A stretch of 64,000 nt of DNA from Varanus komodoensis. Its lineage: Eukaryota > Chordata > Lepidosauria > Squamata > Varanidae. Shown one piece after another: positions 33,888 to 46,789 of this stretch (position 1 is the first letter of the stretch; each line of letters begins with the position of its first letter). The notes below the pieces were generated by a model. That model saw nothing but the letters and a program-made list of their open reading frames with translations. It did not search any database and was not told the DNA's origin. A program made the position numbers and the translations under genes. The stretch covers positions 2,775,172-2,839,171 of the forward strand of contig NW_025336416.1 in NCBI RefSeq assembly GCF_004798865.1, written 5' to 3'.

Positions 33888-35665
33888 AAAAAAAAGTAAA
33901 GGGAGAAGAAAAAAACCAGGGAGAGCATTTGAAGATGGGAGAGACAACTGGCATTCCAGATATCAGTTTTGTTGCAAAGGCTGCCAAATATCGATAGGTC
34001 TGGTTCTTGCAGCCTTGCATGGGGTAAAGAATTGTGTTTACTTAACAAAACTTACTGGGAGACCTTATTAGTGAAATAATCCAGCAAAAAGTAAAAACAA
34101 ACAAGACATAATGTGCCGGGCAATTTAACTTTAAACAAACCAACAGATTCACTTATGTTCATTCTGTGCTGTCATCTATAAAGCGTCAAGCATCTAGCAG
34201 GAAATAAATTAGGCAAAAAGAGAGAACATGTCAAATCAGAGTGCTCTTTTACTAACTTATGACTTATTTATAATAGGGATAGCAAGCACACTATTGCTGT
34301 GAATTGATTGTAAACGTTTGCATCCTGCAAGGTTCATCTTTCCTTCTTGTCAAGCTATTCAATTTAGGGGTATCGTTTAATTTTCATGCAGGTAGGACAC
34401 CTATTGGGATGGGGGAAAGGTTCTTATCAATCATGAAAGATCCATTTTGAACATTAAATGCCAAAACTAAAAGGGGGCTGCTTATTGTACAGGTTGAAGT
34501 ATTTCACCAAATGGGTTTCCCAATGTAGATTCATCCCTCAAAGTACCCTGGGTCTCCCTGGGGACACAAGATATAGCATAAATGTTTTAATTAGTTATAT
34601 AGTAAGCTATTCTTTATGCACAAGAAGTGTTTGCTTGCTTTTGGTGTAGGAGCTTCCAGACGTGTGATCCTGCGCATACCTCCAGTCTAAGGAGGTTCAG
34701 TCCAAGGACAATTTTACCGTGTGATTTTGTTAAATGTTCAAACTGACCTTTAGATTTGTAAAGGACTCTTTTCATTTCCAAGAGTATTTCTTAATCTATG
34801 GCAAATACAGCAGATGCAATGCATAATTTGTATCTGCGTGTAAAATTAATATTTGGAATTTGGTGAGTGCTCATATACGCATATGAATGATCCAAAAGTT
34901 ATTCTTTGAATGATCAAAAACTAAAAGCAGGGAGATAACAGGTGAAAATTTGATTCACTCACCTGTGTACAAAAAGCGGAAAAATATGTCCATTTATCAA
35001 GCATTTATCAGATTCATCTGCAATTATTAGTACATTAACATGTGCATATTGACAATCATGTACTGACAACTCTCATATATAAAAGTTTTAGCACTATCTC
35101 TGAATAATAGCATAAATAAGATTTTCACACATTTTTAGACTTTCACTGTAATCAATATGTACTTTCTGATTGGGGTCAGTTCCTGACATATTGTACTTGG
35201 AGAAAACAGAACAATTCAGAAGCAAAGAGTTGACTCAGATAGCATCTCAAGAGCATCTTTTTCTGGGCAGAAATGGGCAGAAGGTAGATCAAATGAACTG
35301 CATGGTCTTTGCAAAACAATATTCCAAACTAAAGTTCAGAGGTTGCTTCACCTACGTCAAACTTCATAGATGCACCAGAAAAGAACCTTCCCATTGTGGG
35401 GCCTTGTCTTGAAACACAATAATGAGTTTTTCTGAACAATATTGGAGTGAAGATTCTTATATAACGTATATCTCAGGGAATCTGGGTATACACAGGTAAT
35501 GAATGTAATATAATTTTAATGAGAATTTCATTTTATGGCTCAGGATACATGGGCATAACTTCCCATAATGTAATTACCTTTGATTAATCAGTGAGAATTA
35601 TTAACTTCAGACAAAAGCTTGGTTTTCACCCCCCACACACACATACACTACTTTGAATATGTAAC

Positions 35666-35723
35666 AGGAAGGAAGGAAGGAAGGAAGGAAGGAAGGAAGG
35701 AAGGAAGGAAGGAAGGAAGGAAG
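35666..35723 (+). repeat. (GGAA)n microsatellite
   Basis: About fourteen uninterrupted GGAA units. GGAA repeats can bind ETS-family factors in other vertebrates, but nothing here shows such use. Confidence 0.95.
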
Positions 35724-35966
35724 AAAAATAAATTGTTCTTATTAGTTTGAAGATGGTGGATGACACAGGCAGAACGGAAAGATATCATGAAAGCTGACTG
35801 ATATACAGTATTTGTCTGGAGACTGATTTTAACTAAGAGACCCGCCTGGGCAGTGCAGCTTCTTACAGTTTGCCAGTCTACTGATGTTGCAAGCAATTCT
35901 GATTGCTTCCACCAACCTGGGGCTTGTCCCGGACTACAAGTACATAGTTCGTCATGGACTACAAGT

Positions 35967-36054
35967 ACAATCCTAAGCACAAATTTGGGAAGTTAATCCT
36001 ATTGGATTCGGTGGGGATTACTCGGGAATAAATACATTTAGGATTATACTGTGC
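35967..36054. repeat. Short interspersed repeat with inverted ends
   Basis: Starts ACAATCCTAAGC and ends TTAGGATTATACTGT, short inverted ends around a core GATTCGGTGGGGATTACTCG. This is the most complete of three copies. The form resembles a very small non-autonomous DNA element, but I cannot name the family. Confidence 0.55.
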
Positions 36055-36127
36055 TCCCCTTTTCAGTGTTTTCAGCAGCAACACTGGGAGTTGTCATATG
36101 CTCAGTCAGAACTTGGGGACTTCCTAT

Positions 36128-36200
36128 TCCATAGCCTAACCTACCTCACAGGGTTGTCATGAGGATAAAATGGGGCAGGGAGGGGAGGGGGAAAGCCATG
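36128..36200 (+). mobile_element. tRNA-derived SINE fragment
   Basis: CCTAACCTACCTCACAGGGT and TGTCATGAGGATAAAATGGG match the core of the SINE family. Both ends are missing. Confidence 0.65.
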
Positions 36201-36609
36201 GAAGAAGGAAGAGGTAAAAGTGCAAGCTACACAGTTAAAAGATGTGCTGTTTGTGACACTGCAAGAGAGAGGGGGAGCAGGGACTCAGGAGAGTGTGTGC
36301 CACCCCGGGACTTCTTGTTGAGGGTGGTCAGGGCTGCGGCTGCTTGAGGAGCTGCTCAATGGAGCCAGCTGCTCAGCTTTCACTCAGTCAAGCTCCTGAA
36401 GATTCCTTCTCCTCCTTGACCAGGAATGATCAGTTCCTTCACTCCATCACATCCTGGTCCCATCTGGATGACTGGCACCAGTTGCCAGCTTTCTTTCATG
36501 GTGGGATCCAGCACTAAAGCCTCACCTTTGTGCAGCCTGGAGCTGCTTGACTCTCAAGCCCGTCTGTTGGTGTGGCCTATAGCAGGTTGCCTCTCCTGTT
36601 CGGCTGTTG

Positions 36610-36840
36610 TGAAAAAGACAAGCACCACGTTAGGCATAATTAGAAAAGGGACTGCAATAAAACTGCTGGGACTGTACTGTCTCCATACAAATCTTGCTGT
36701 GACTGCACTTAGAGGATCGTATGCCGTTCTGGTTGTCTCACGTAAAAAGAGTATTGTAAAGTTGGGAAAAGTGCAGAAAAGGGAAACTAAAATGATCAAG
36801 GGTTGGAGCCGTTCCCCCATGAAGAAAGTTTATGACAGCT
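36610..36840 (+). mobile_element. CR1 LINE fragment
   Basis: TATTGTAAAGTTGGGAAAAG, TGCAGAAAAGGGAAACTAAA and GATCAAGGGTTGGAGCCG match the CR1 segment also present at 12.8 and 25.9 kb. No 3' terminus is present. Confidence 0.7.
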
Positions 36841-39164
36841 TTCTTCTCCTCTGCAAAATATTTTGCTGTGAAATAAAAATAAAACCCTGCAGCGGGTCAC
36901 ATTACGGTGGATCTTGAACTACATCGTCACTTGAAGAAGCAGTGTGCCCTGATGGCTGGAAGTCAGGCCATGCGCTGAAGTTTGCTCGCCATGCCTTGGA
37001 GAAAAAGTCTAATATGTCCACGTTGGTCAAGCACATGTGTCCTTAAACAGGTTTGTGTGCACGTGTGAACAGGGACACAGAACAATAACCACAGTAGCAA
37101 TACTCAGTCCCCTTTCCAGTAGCCTGAATGCCACCGCTTCTCGCATCAGGAACCAGATGGATTGTGGGAAGGAAAACTGTCCAAACCACCAGCTTGACTG
37201 TCACAAGCATCTCCACTCCTGGGAAAAGTAGGCAATGACCTCTTGGCCATCCTCACGCATTGTAGAGGTGAGTTCCATCAGTGAGTTGTGGGATCATGTG
37301 CGATGGGGAGGCCTTTTCCAGACATCTGGTGCCAGTGAGCTCCATGAGATTTTGGGCCAACGTGAAGGGCATGCATGGCCAGGCACCCCCCAAAGGCTCC
37401 AAGCCCAGCAGGGCTTCCTGACAGGAGCCCCCGGAGTCAGTCCTCCTTTGTACCACTGCCGCCTGCTTCATCACCTCTGTGGCTCCAGCCCTGACAATGG
37501 TGCTAGTGAGGAGGAGGAGTCGGAGTTGCCAGCTTGCTTGCTCAGCCTGTCACCCACGTGAGCGGTGAGAACAAGGAAGAGGAAAGCATCTGGTGGTGAT
37601 GGAGTGGAACAGGTAGACCCACTGAAGAGCAGGCCCATTGTCCAGGTCTTGCCCAGGGTCCTCCAGAATCCTAGATTAGATGGCCCTCAAAAAAGCAGGA
37701 CAAGACAAACCCTCTGTATCTCCAGGGCATAATAGGCGTGATTTCATTAATCTCTGTTTAGTCACTTCATCATTTTCTCTCACTCCTCCAGGCTGAAGAG
37801 CAGTGAAGAGCGATGTGTGACGAATCCATTCCGGGGCTGGGAGTCAGCTGGATTTCCTGGGTTTGGCTCCTTGAACTCTGGCCCACTTTCTTGGGTCCTT
37901 GAGTCTGACTTCCGGGAGAGCACGCCAAGGGTTGTGTGCACCACCCCACCCGGAACGGTGCAAGCGGCGTCCCTCTTCTGTACACACGCTGTTGAACGTG
38001 ATGAGGAAGAAGGTTTGCTCGTTGCACTAGTGGGGATCTGCGAATGCTCTCAGTCTTCCTCTCAGCTTTGCTTACATCCCAAGACAGGACTGAGCACTCG
38101 AGGGAGTCTGCAAATGGAAGAAACTGGATTCCAGGCAAGATTGGTGTGACCCACTCCAAACATTTATCCTTTCCTGATAAGGGGAATACTTAGTTGTCTT
38201 TTTCCAGGTACTAGTGGCCTTTTGGTCATGCCAAGGGAGACTCCAATGACCCTGAACGGAAGAATGCAGTGAACTACGGAACTGTTCCATGCATTCAAGT
38301 CTCCCTCCTACAGCAGGATTCTGCATGCCTCAAGCAGGAGCTCTGTCTGCAGAAATATGCAGTTTTTTGCACACGGATGCTGAAGCTTTTCTTATTCTAA
38401 GGTCATCCGTGTTAACCATCAGAGAACCATTTGTTCCAGGGAGCACAGAATTTCGGCCCAGCAAGATATCATTTCTTGTTTCCACAATTATGCAGCCTTT
38501 TTAATGGAAATGTCATCGTTGCCTTAATCATTAGTACAGTACCAGAACAAGAGATTAGAAAACACATAATATCAAACAAAAGGGAAAACAAGCCAGGACA
38601 ATAGAAGTGTAATACAATGAACTGTTTGTTTTGGGAATAAATGGGCTTATTTCACTCATTACTCACTTAATTTGAGTAGCATCCAATGCAGTAAGAGTTA
38701 GAAATGAAAAACATAAATAAAATTAATGTATGATTCCCATCAGTTGGTTGTTCCTCCCTCCCTTCTTTCTCCTTTCTTTCTTGCAAGACCTAAGACTTAA
38801 GGATGGGGAAAGAATGAACGAAAGTACATACATCTCTGCAAAGTAACCATTATAACTGCTTAGACTGACTACAGATTCACACTAGTTCCACACTGACCAC
38901 CAGTCCCATGAGTACAGCTGCTGCCATTTGCTGTTGAAGGACTGGTCACTGAAAACCCTTGTACTGAGTCTGATTTCCTTCCCTAACTAATGCTCCACCT
39001 CTGAACGTTGGAACTGCCCTGCAATTCTACTTATTTTGGGGAGTAAATCTTTAAAGATGACCCTTCTTCCATGTCTTTGTCCTTACTCCTCTTCCTCTTC
39101 AAGTCTAAAGGCTGATCCTGCCCCTTCATACTTTTCATATGTAGAAGACACACTTTGATGATTT
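36841..39164. other. No recognised feature
   Basis: Unassigned DNA, AT-rich from about 38480 to 38900. Several frames of 70-130 codons overlap on both strands near 37235-38326 without recognisable domains. Confidence 0.4.
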
Positions 39165-39312
39165 ACACCAGTTGCTGAGGAGCTTGGGAAGAAGGAGATC
39201 TTGCCCCCATCCTGCTTGAGGGATCCCCTGGGCAGCTGGTTGGCCACCATGTGTACAGAGTGCTGGACTAGATGGACCTCTGGTCTTGACCTCTGTGTGT
39301 CTATGTGAAGCT
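39165..39312 (+). mobile_element. CR1 LINE 3' terminus
   Basis: GGCAGCTGGTTGGCCACCAT, GTGCTGGACTAGATGGACCT and a TGTGTCTATGTGAAG end match the terminal portion of a CR1 subfamily. Confidence 0.7.
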
Positions 39313-39469
39313 GGATAGTGAAAGAAGCTGAGAGGAACAAAGCTGATATTTCAAAGCATGGATCTGGAGGGGAGTTTTGCAAATATCCTGGATGGACAGA
39401 AGGATCAAGGAGTGGGTCCCAGATCAAATCAAGCCAGACATTGTCATGGGAGTATCTGCATGGAACTGC

Positions 39470-39545
39470 AGGTCTTGGAGAGCGAATCTGGGTGCTTTTG
39501 CATGCAAACAGACGCTCTACCAGTGAGCTGTGGCACCTTTCCCTC
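39470..39545 (-). mobile_element. tRNA-Ala-like SINE remnant
   Basis: On the minus strand: CAGCTCACTGGTAGAGCGTC, then TTTGCATGCAAAAGC, then a degraded B-box (CAGATTCGCTCTCC). This resembles the head of a tRNA-Ala-derived SINE seen in reptiles. The acceptor stem and B-box are too degraded for a working tRNA gene. Confidence 0.45.
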
Positions 39546-40807
39546 AAAGGGAAGGAACCACCGAGAATCCAGCATCGCAGCAAGAGGCCAGAGTTTCAAA
39601 TCATGCCTGGATCAGTTTGCGAGCACTACAGCATTTTGTGAGTCTCTAGCAGCTTGCAATTTCAAACTGAATTTGAAGGTGACACTTTTATATTCATTGA
39701 TGCAAAAATGCAAAAATAAAAGTGTTCCTCGTACCATGACAGGCCCTACCCTAACGCTGTCTATCACCTCTCTGCCACTTTTTTTCATTTTGAGAGGGTA
39801 AATTGCTTAACTAATTAGTTATCTGAATAAATAAAATGTAGCATATTTCTTTTCAAAACTGGGTGCCAGAAAAGCATGTTTAATTTAATCAGCACCAGGG
39901 TCAATGATCTTGTGTTGAAGTTAAATAGAGATTAATTGGCAAGCTTTTTTTTTTTTTTTTTTAAGATGCAGCCGATATTTATCTGAGCTCGCTGGACATC
40001 CTATTGGCCAGGGGCTGGTTCTTCATGGTTCATTCCCCAGAACAGGCCTGGGCTGATCCAGTGATTTCCTGAACAAACCCACAGGGGAGGAAAAAAGAAA
40101 GAGATCTCTTGCAGACACTGTTGGTTTTGAAGAACTGTATGTTCCCTTTTCATCACGCCCAGCTACTATCACACCGTTTGATTTCTCATTCAATTCGTTT
40201 TGATTTCTCATTCAGTTCTTTCATCAGCTGAATCCCTCATTCAATTCTTGCCTTTCCTCCAAGGAGTCCAGGACAGCACACACGGTCTCCCGTCCTTCCA
40301 TTCGGCCCTCACCACAACGCTGTTGAGGTACATTGAGCCGAGAATCAAGAACTGAGCTCCATGGCTGTGCAGAAACTTGCACCTGGTTGCCCAGGGCCCG
40401 GTCCGCCACTCTCACCACGTGCCACCATGTCTTTCAGGCTGGCTCTCCCGTCCTTGGCAATGTCCTGTATTTAAAGAAAGGGGCAGGCCCTCCTTCCGTT
40501 GTTTCTCCCAGCCCAGTCCAAACTGTGGGGACAGTGTGCACCCCTTGAAGCCACTTGGCTGGTGCTGGGAAGAGCAGCTCCAGGCTCAGAGCTGGACAAG
40601 GGCCCTGCTGTGGGGACAGGTGCTCTGAGCTCCCGTGGCAGTGGGGATTGCCCTGTGTTTCCCTCCACTTCCCAGCTGAGATCTTCCCTTCTGATACTTC
40701 CATTTCCAGATCAGAGGTAACAGTGAGGATTCCTCCACAGTAAATGGGCTTGGGCCTGGAACCTTCTTGGATCCACTAATGCCTGAGGACCACACGTGCC
40801 ACGTCCC
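39546..40807. other. No recognised feature; poly-T tract
   Basis: Unassigned DNA with a run of 18 T at 39945-39962. Overlapping frames near 40333-40795 are chance frames in GC-rich DNA. Confidence 0.4.
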
Positions 40808-41086
40808 TAATTTTTTTTTATTTATTTAAAACATTTCTATGCCGCCCCATTGCAACAAAGCCTCGGGGCAGCTCACAACACATAAATACTAAAATGATAC
40901 AATAAATAATACAATAAATAACACCCCCCCCAGTGCATTCTCAGCTTTAAAAAAACCTAGTTAATAAATAATTAACAGTTAAAGTAAGTTTTAAATAAAA
41001 AGGTCTTAGCCTGGCACCGAAAAACAAATAACGACGGCACCAGACGGACCTCTCTGGGGAGCGCATTCCATAAATGGGGCCTTGTA
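40808..41086 (-). mobile_element. L2-like LINE 3' end
   Basis: A T-rich tail, then CTATGCCGCCCCATTGCAAC, AGCCTCGGGGCAGCTCACAA, AAAAAGGTCTTAGCCTGGC and CGGACCTCTCTGGGGAGCG, the same order as at 9.4 and 50.2 kb. It includes the 3' UTR and the last codons of the C-terminus, then stops at a 5' truncation near CATAAATGGGG. Confidence 0.85.
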
Positions 41087-43775
41087 AATTACAAGGTTTC
41101 ACCACAGATCTCTTTGGCTGCTTTCCTAGAGGAAAAGCTTCATACATATTTAGGAAGATGTGCATTGGTACCCAAGCACAGATGGGGGCCCTACCGCTTA
41201 CCTGCGTGTGGCCAGGGTGCAGAGGCTTGCTTGGGAGAGAAAGACCTGTCAGTGTACCAAACTATTTCCCATGATTATGTAATATTCCCCAAGGGATAGC
41301 TGCTCATTTCTCAGGGTCCCCATATGAAAGACCACATGGAAAGACCATACGGCAACTGGCCCAGAAGTGGAAGGCTGCCTTGCAATTTCTATAATATGCA
41401 GATCTGTTCCTTTAAAGAAATCCACAGATGGGAATAGGCTGGGATACACGGCTAAGGCAGGAGAAGCTCAAGGAGAAGAGATCCAACCAGCAGGACCCAG
41501 AAGAAATTATCATCTCGCACTTCATACACAGACATCTTTGATCTGGTACAGCAGCCCACGTGGGGCTGAAGCTGTATATCTATCCTTTGGGACATCATCT
41601 TGAAAGTGATGTGCAGTGTTACACTGGATGAATGGGGACATGGAGCACAGGCCTCCCATTTATAGGACTACTTTGCTGCACAAGACTTATGTGTGTGCAT
41701 GTGTGAGAGAGCCAGTAAGAGAGGGAACGGGTGTGGAAGAATTCTCTGCTCAGCCCAAGGTACTGTGTGAGTCAGACCCTTCCTTTCTTGCCCTAAGCTC
41801 CAAAGCACATCAGAGAGTCCTTCACAGTGAAGATCGTTATTGGCACTTCACAGCTAACAGGACAATGCAACTCTAGCCCTGTAGCAAGCTGGGCCATAAG
41901 CCTCCACTCACGTAATGAGTGCTGAGCCCAAACTAGGAACATCTCCCCAATCCTTCCCTTTCGTCCATGCTGCAGGATCTTCTCCCAGCAGAGACCCAGC
42001 TGGCTGGCCTACACAAGCGCTCTGACTGGGTTGCTCCAGGAGCTCATCTCTCAGGAGGACAGGAGTGGCCAAGGCAATGTCTCTCACCCCTCTGCTGGGT
42101 CCCCTCCCCTCTCTTCCAAAATGTGTCTGCTCTCACAATCAGCCCAAGACATTGAAGGCAATGACCTTGATGGCGCATCAAAGGCTCTGGCACCTCTGTG
42201 CTCCTCCTGCCCTCGCATCACCTCTTCCTTGGCGTCCTCCCCTTCAGAAACCAGTAACGCGGGCCCTTGGAAAGCACTGCCTGACCCATTCACTACAAGC
42301 ATCATTTTAAACCCCATATTTTATGCATGCATAACTTCTTTCTTCTGTTCCCTTCTGCCCGTTTTTTCCTTTCCTTTCCTTTCCTTTTTTCTCTTTTTGT
42401 TATAAATACCAAATGGTCAGAGAGGCAAGTCATAAACTAATGAAATTCAGATCTGCACAGGTCAGGGCTTCAGCTGTTTCTGGCAATACCCAAAGAGACT
42501 AAAATTACCAGGTGACTTCCTTGCTTTGCTAGCACACCTGTTTTACATCGAACAGTCTGACCTTCTGCAACTTTTCCAAAGACATGCTTGGCCATTTCCA
42601 TCTTCGCAGGCTGACTTTTACCGTGGCAAAAAGATCATTGGGGGAACAATTCTACTGTTCACTCACAGCTGATATAAGAGGCATCTTCCTAGCAGCATGA
42701 TCCAGAAGGGATTCCACTGAGCAAGGATACGAAAAGGCTAGCTCATAAAGGAATGGAGCAATTCCCATTACTTAAATTCCATTAAAAGCTGCCAAACCAC
42801 CCACAATGCAGAGATTCAAACAGGTTGGTTGCTTCATAAATCCAGACAGCCTTGTAAAATTAATGTTTAGTTTTAAATAAAGCAAGAGCTGCTCAGGTTA
42901 TCATCCTCTATCAAGAGTGAACACATTACCATTATCTGGCATCTACACACACCCAATTAATTTACCCTGCACTGTCTCAGCAGAGACAAGAGGAACGTTG
43001 GAGCCCAGGAGCAGAAACGATTCTCACTCCCTGGGAAGAAGTCACCTCCAGTAATCTATAGTATTGTAGGGAGGGAAGGTGAAGAATAAAAAGGAAGAAG
43101 AAGCCGAAACACGGAGATCTCCAGCCTGGCAGATTTATCATGCACGGTTGTTCCACACTGACTAATGCTCCGAAGACTCTTTACCAGACCGAGCTGAGAC
43201 AAAACACTCTGTCAGGGGGAACATTTCTGTCATCATATGCTCCCAAAGTTAGGATTAATTTGATACTCTTCTTCCTCAAACCCAGCAGCTCTATGAATTT
43301 CTTTCTTTAAACTAATACTGTCTCAGTTCATTCAGAAATCCTGGGGGTTCTAAAATAGATTTGACTCACCCCTTTCCTAAAGTCAGTGGAGGAGAGAAAA
43401 TGTTTTTTTAATAAGAAAAAGAATCTCCCCCCCCTCCCTTTCTTGTTAGAAATAGTCCTCCAAAAAGGCTGTGAGGAAGCTCTCACAGGTAGGTATCTCA
43501 CACGCAACGGCTATGTGAGTTGGGTCATTCAGGTAAGGTAGCTGGTAGTTTTTCGTGGGCGAACTCATGCAAAAGGCATGTGTGGGTCATCAGGCAAGTG
43601 GGAATGTTGAGATGCTCCACCACTTTACTCATGACCAGAGATGTCAAGATGGATTTTGTTCTCGCTTTTCTGTCCCTGTTTCGAAGATTGTCAAATGTCT
43701 TCATGTCTTCATCTGTTCAATGGCAGAATTGGGCTTTTTAAAGGGAGGTACTAGAAAAGCATTGCCTTTTATAAA
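41087..43775. other. Repeat-poor interval
   Basis: No repeat or exon recognised. A short (TTTCC)n tract lies at about 42367-42387. The block from about 42830 to 43110 is AT-rich with TTAAT and CAATTAATTT motifs and resembles conserved non-coding DNA, unproven. Confidence 0.45.
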
Positions 43776-44132
43776 TAGAAACAGAGAAACAGAGTGAGTC
43801 AGAAGGGGCCTCCTGGGCCATCTATGGTTCCAGCCAGCTCCGCTCATGACATGCCTACCATGTGGACATCCAGCCTATCCTTGAACACCCGCACCGATGG
43901 GGCCTCAACCACCTCCCATGGAAGCCCATTCCACACCCTCGGGGTCCTAACTGTCAGGAAGCACTTGCTGGCCTCCACCTCGAACCTTGATTCCCTGAGC
44001 TTTGCTCCATTGGAATGTGTCCTGCCCTCCACCACAAGGGAAAAAGGTCATGACCCACCTCTGCTTGACACCCCATCACATTCATGTATGTCACTAAAAC
44101 ATCCCCTCTGAGTCTCCTCTTCCAAGTGCAAA
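43776..44132 (-). mobile_element. CR1 LINE 3' end, reverse orientation
   Basis: AAATAGAAACAGAGAAACAG, GTCAGAAGGGGCCTCCTGGG, GCCTCAACCACCTCCCATGG, CATTCCACACCCTCGGGGTC and AACATCCCCTCTGAGTCTCC are the reverse complement of the subfamily at 1605-2087. This is the longest well-kept copy of that subfamily here. Confidence 0.9.
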
Positions 44133-46789
44133 TGTGCACTTGGACTAATGCGCAGTGTATGGATGTGCATTATACAGATGCACACTTGTGCACATTCCCT
44201 GCAAAGGGATCAAGAAATGTCCCACAAGTCTACAGAATCTGCATCTCAGACAAAGCTGAGATCTGCAGCTTAGAAATACAGGCTTCTTCAACTCTATTGC
44301 AGCTTTTGCCGAGCCTTCTATTCATCAGGGTCTGCAGGTTTTCCTTAGCATTTGATCAGACTCAGTCTGGCTAGGCTGAGGCCTTGAAACCTTTGTTGAC
44401 ATTGAAGTGAGAGAAGCTCTATTCGTCTTCTCAGGTGAAAGCCACAAGGAATAGGCTCATTTCCCTACCCAGCTGCAGTTTTTGGCCTTCAGAGACATGA
44501 GAGCTGGCAACCCACAGGAAAACTTCCAGGGGCATCACTCAGGTTGAAATCTCACCCTTGGACGGGGAAAAGGGACACGTCCAGGCTGAAAAAGGGGCCT
44601 TGGGGTGGACTAAAACTGCCTGTCCTTTGTGAGTTGGTGGAAGGGCTAGAGTAGCTACTTCCTGCTTGAAAAACAACTGCTCAGCTTTGGAACTGTGGCT
44701 GGGAACATCTTGTCTCCTTGGCTAGCACCATTATGTTTAGATTCCTCACCTCTTGGGAGACTCTCTGCACTTGAAGAGCTCTCTAGCTTATTTGCACGTC
44801 TTGCTTCTCAGAATGTTTTGTGAATGATCTGCAAAGGCTGTGATGTTTTTGTTGGGCTGGGCTTCCTGGTGAATTAAGATTTTTTGTGTTTTCCCTGTCT
44901 TGAGCTCCTGGCCATGGCTGGGCAGAATCAGTCCTGAATCTTAACCTTTCTGGTGCTGGGACCCATGGGAAACAGGGTTCCCAAAGCCTGGGGTCTGGGG
45001 CATCCAGATCTCTGCTCATGAACATGTTTTGATTCCTTGGTCTTGTTAAGCCTGGATTCACATCACACAGAAGTGCCAACACAGCGTACTGACCTCTGTG
45101 TGGGTGTACAGATTGGTTCAGGTCTTTCCATCAAACCCTTCTCTTTGATTGCTTGAGGAAGAAGTCCTCACACATCGGGCTGCCAATGACATTTAACCCT
45201 TGAGCCATGGAGATTAGAACGAAGTAATTGTTGTCCACATCTCTGACTCAGCCGTCATGATTGGACTTGAAATGTCATGACAAGACTATTAAAGCCTATA
45301 GCAACTGTCACCTGCTATATATATTTCTGACGTTGGAGACTGTACAGTTTTGCTGTGAGATCCCTTGTAATAAAGGAGTCCTTTTGGTCAGTTTGACAGA
45401 ATTAAGGTCTGCAGGTTGAGATGCTGGTAGGACCCATGGCAGCCACTGCAGCTGTTTCAGTGCTGACTAAAGGGATATCAGAGGAACCATGCCAGCCTTC
45501 CTCCTGGGCACCGTGAGGAATAACCCTCGGGGTTTTCTAAAGCAGCACAAGGAAGATGGAAGTGGCTTCCCAACCAAGCTATGGCAGCTGCCGAGTTCCT
45601 GTTTGCAACAGTATTCCAGCGGGATGCTGTACTTCATCTCAGAATACAAATCTTGGCTTGCACCTCTCTTGCTGCGCAATACTTTGACTTCCATTGGCAA
45701 GGATGCTGGCCTCATTCGTCAAAAGCGATGGCAAGAGGTGCATGCATGGTTTGGCATAATGGGAAAATGGCAGACTCAAATCCACATGGCGATTCGGGTC
45801 TTCTCAGTGCTTACAACCACCAACTCCCTTTTGTTGAAGCCACTCCTAATGTTCTGAGAGTCCTATACATGTCTAAAAATAATGTTGATTCCATAGTGCT
45901 ATAGAGCAAAGTTTGTTCAGAGTCTGAACAGACCTGGGCAGAGTCCACCTGTCGTTTTACTTCCACAATTCACCTAGTGCAACACTGGAGCTTGTGCAGT
46001 ACCAGAGCTCACTTTAGTGCAAATCAATAGTCACTCCCTTTCTTTCCAGTAGCATGAAGTTTTGGTATTTCTAGGAACATTTCATAAATTATGTCTTGTG
46101 TGAGGTTTTCTTGAGAAAATGCCTTGTAGTGATGCCTTCTGCCCATTGTGTTATTATTTATTTCAGAGATGCATTGTGATTGGACAAATTAGAAATAACC
46201 CAAATAAATAAATATTCTATCCCACTTTTTACCCTTCCAAAGAGGCTTATGAGACACATTCCTTGCCCTCAGGACTGTAGTTCAAAAAGGTCTGAGAGGA
46301 AGAAATGTTATCTGCAACCCTTTTAGCCATTTGGCATATCCGCCATTTTGATTTCTTACAATGCCCCTGATGTCGCATTAGTCTGGGGCATTCTGGGAAA
46401 TTTAAATGTCGGCTTGACCCAGCCTTTCAGCACTGCACAGAGCAATAGCTCTGGAAGTTCTTAAAAGGCAGGCAAAGCCAGGTGCCAGCAGTCGGTGGCC
46501 AAGCAAGTTCAAGACCTGGCACTGGCTCGCTCCTCTTCTCAGTGAAACAGGAGCAAATCCAGGATCACCTCCATGCCTCCATTTCTGCAGTCTCATGATG
46601 CCTACGGACCACCCTTTAAGGATCATTTCGACGACTAGTTGCACCCATGTTTGTGGATACCCTGTAGAGCAGCCTCTAGTCAAGAAAAGAGATGATGGAG
46701 GATTCCACCCAGTCTGCATTTCTGAGCGAACCAGCTGAGTAATCCACAGTTCTTGGATATACATGGATTGGAACACAGCTACCCCCTGG
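44133..46789. other. Mostly unassigned; weak LTR-like signals near 45.3 kb
   Basis: A TATATATATT box near 45316 and an AATAAA signal near 45370, with a TGGT-start motif downstream near 45426, resemble an LTR arrangement. No ends or target duplication could be defined. Overlapping frames at 45489-45904 have no recognisable domain. The rest is unassigned. Confidence 0.3.

Larger units (their letters stand above)
33261..35966. other. AT-rich interval with two long simple repeats
   Basis: No exon recognised. It contains an (AGAGA)n repeat at 33822-33887, a (GGAA)n repeat at 35666-35723, and a segment at 34897-34925 resembling 3405-3440. The block from 34050 to 35600 is AT-rich and unique-looking. 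Confidence 0.45.

Noticed and set aside
39470-39545. tRNA gene on the minus strand
   Set aside because: The A-box and anticodon region look tRNA-Ala-like, but the B-box and acceptor stem are degraded, so it is a SINE remnant.
45489-45904. Two overlapping frames of 107-122 codons
   Set aside because: They overlap in different frames, neither matches a known family, and no splice signals fit.
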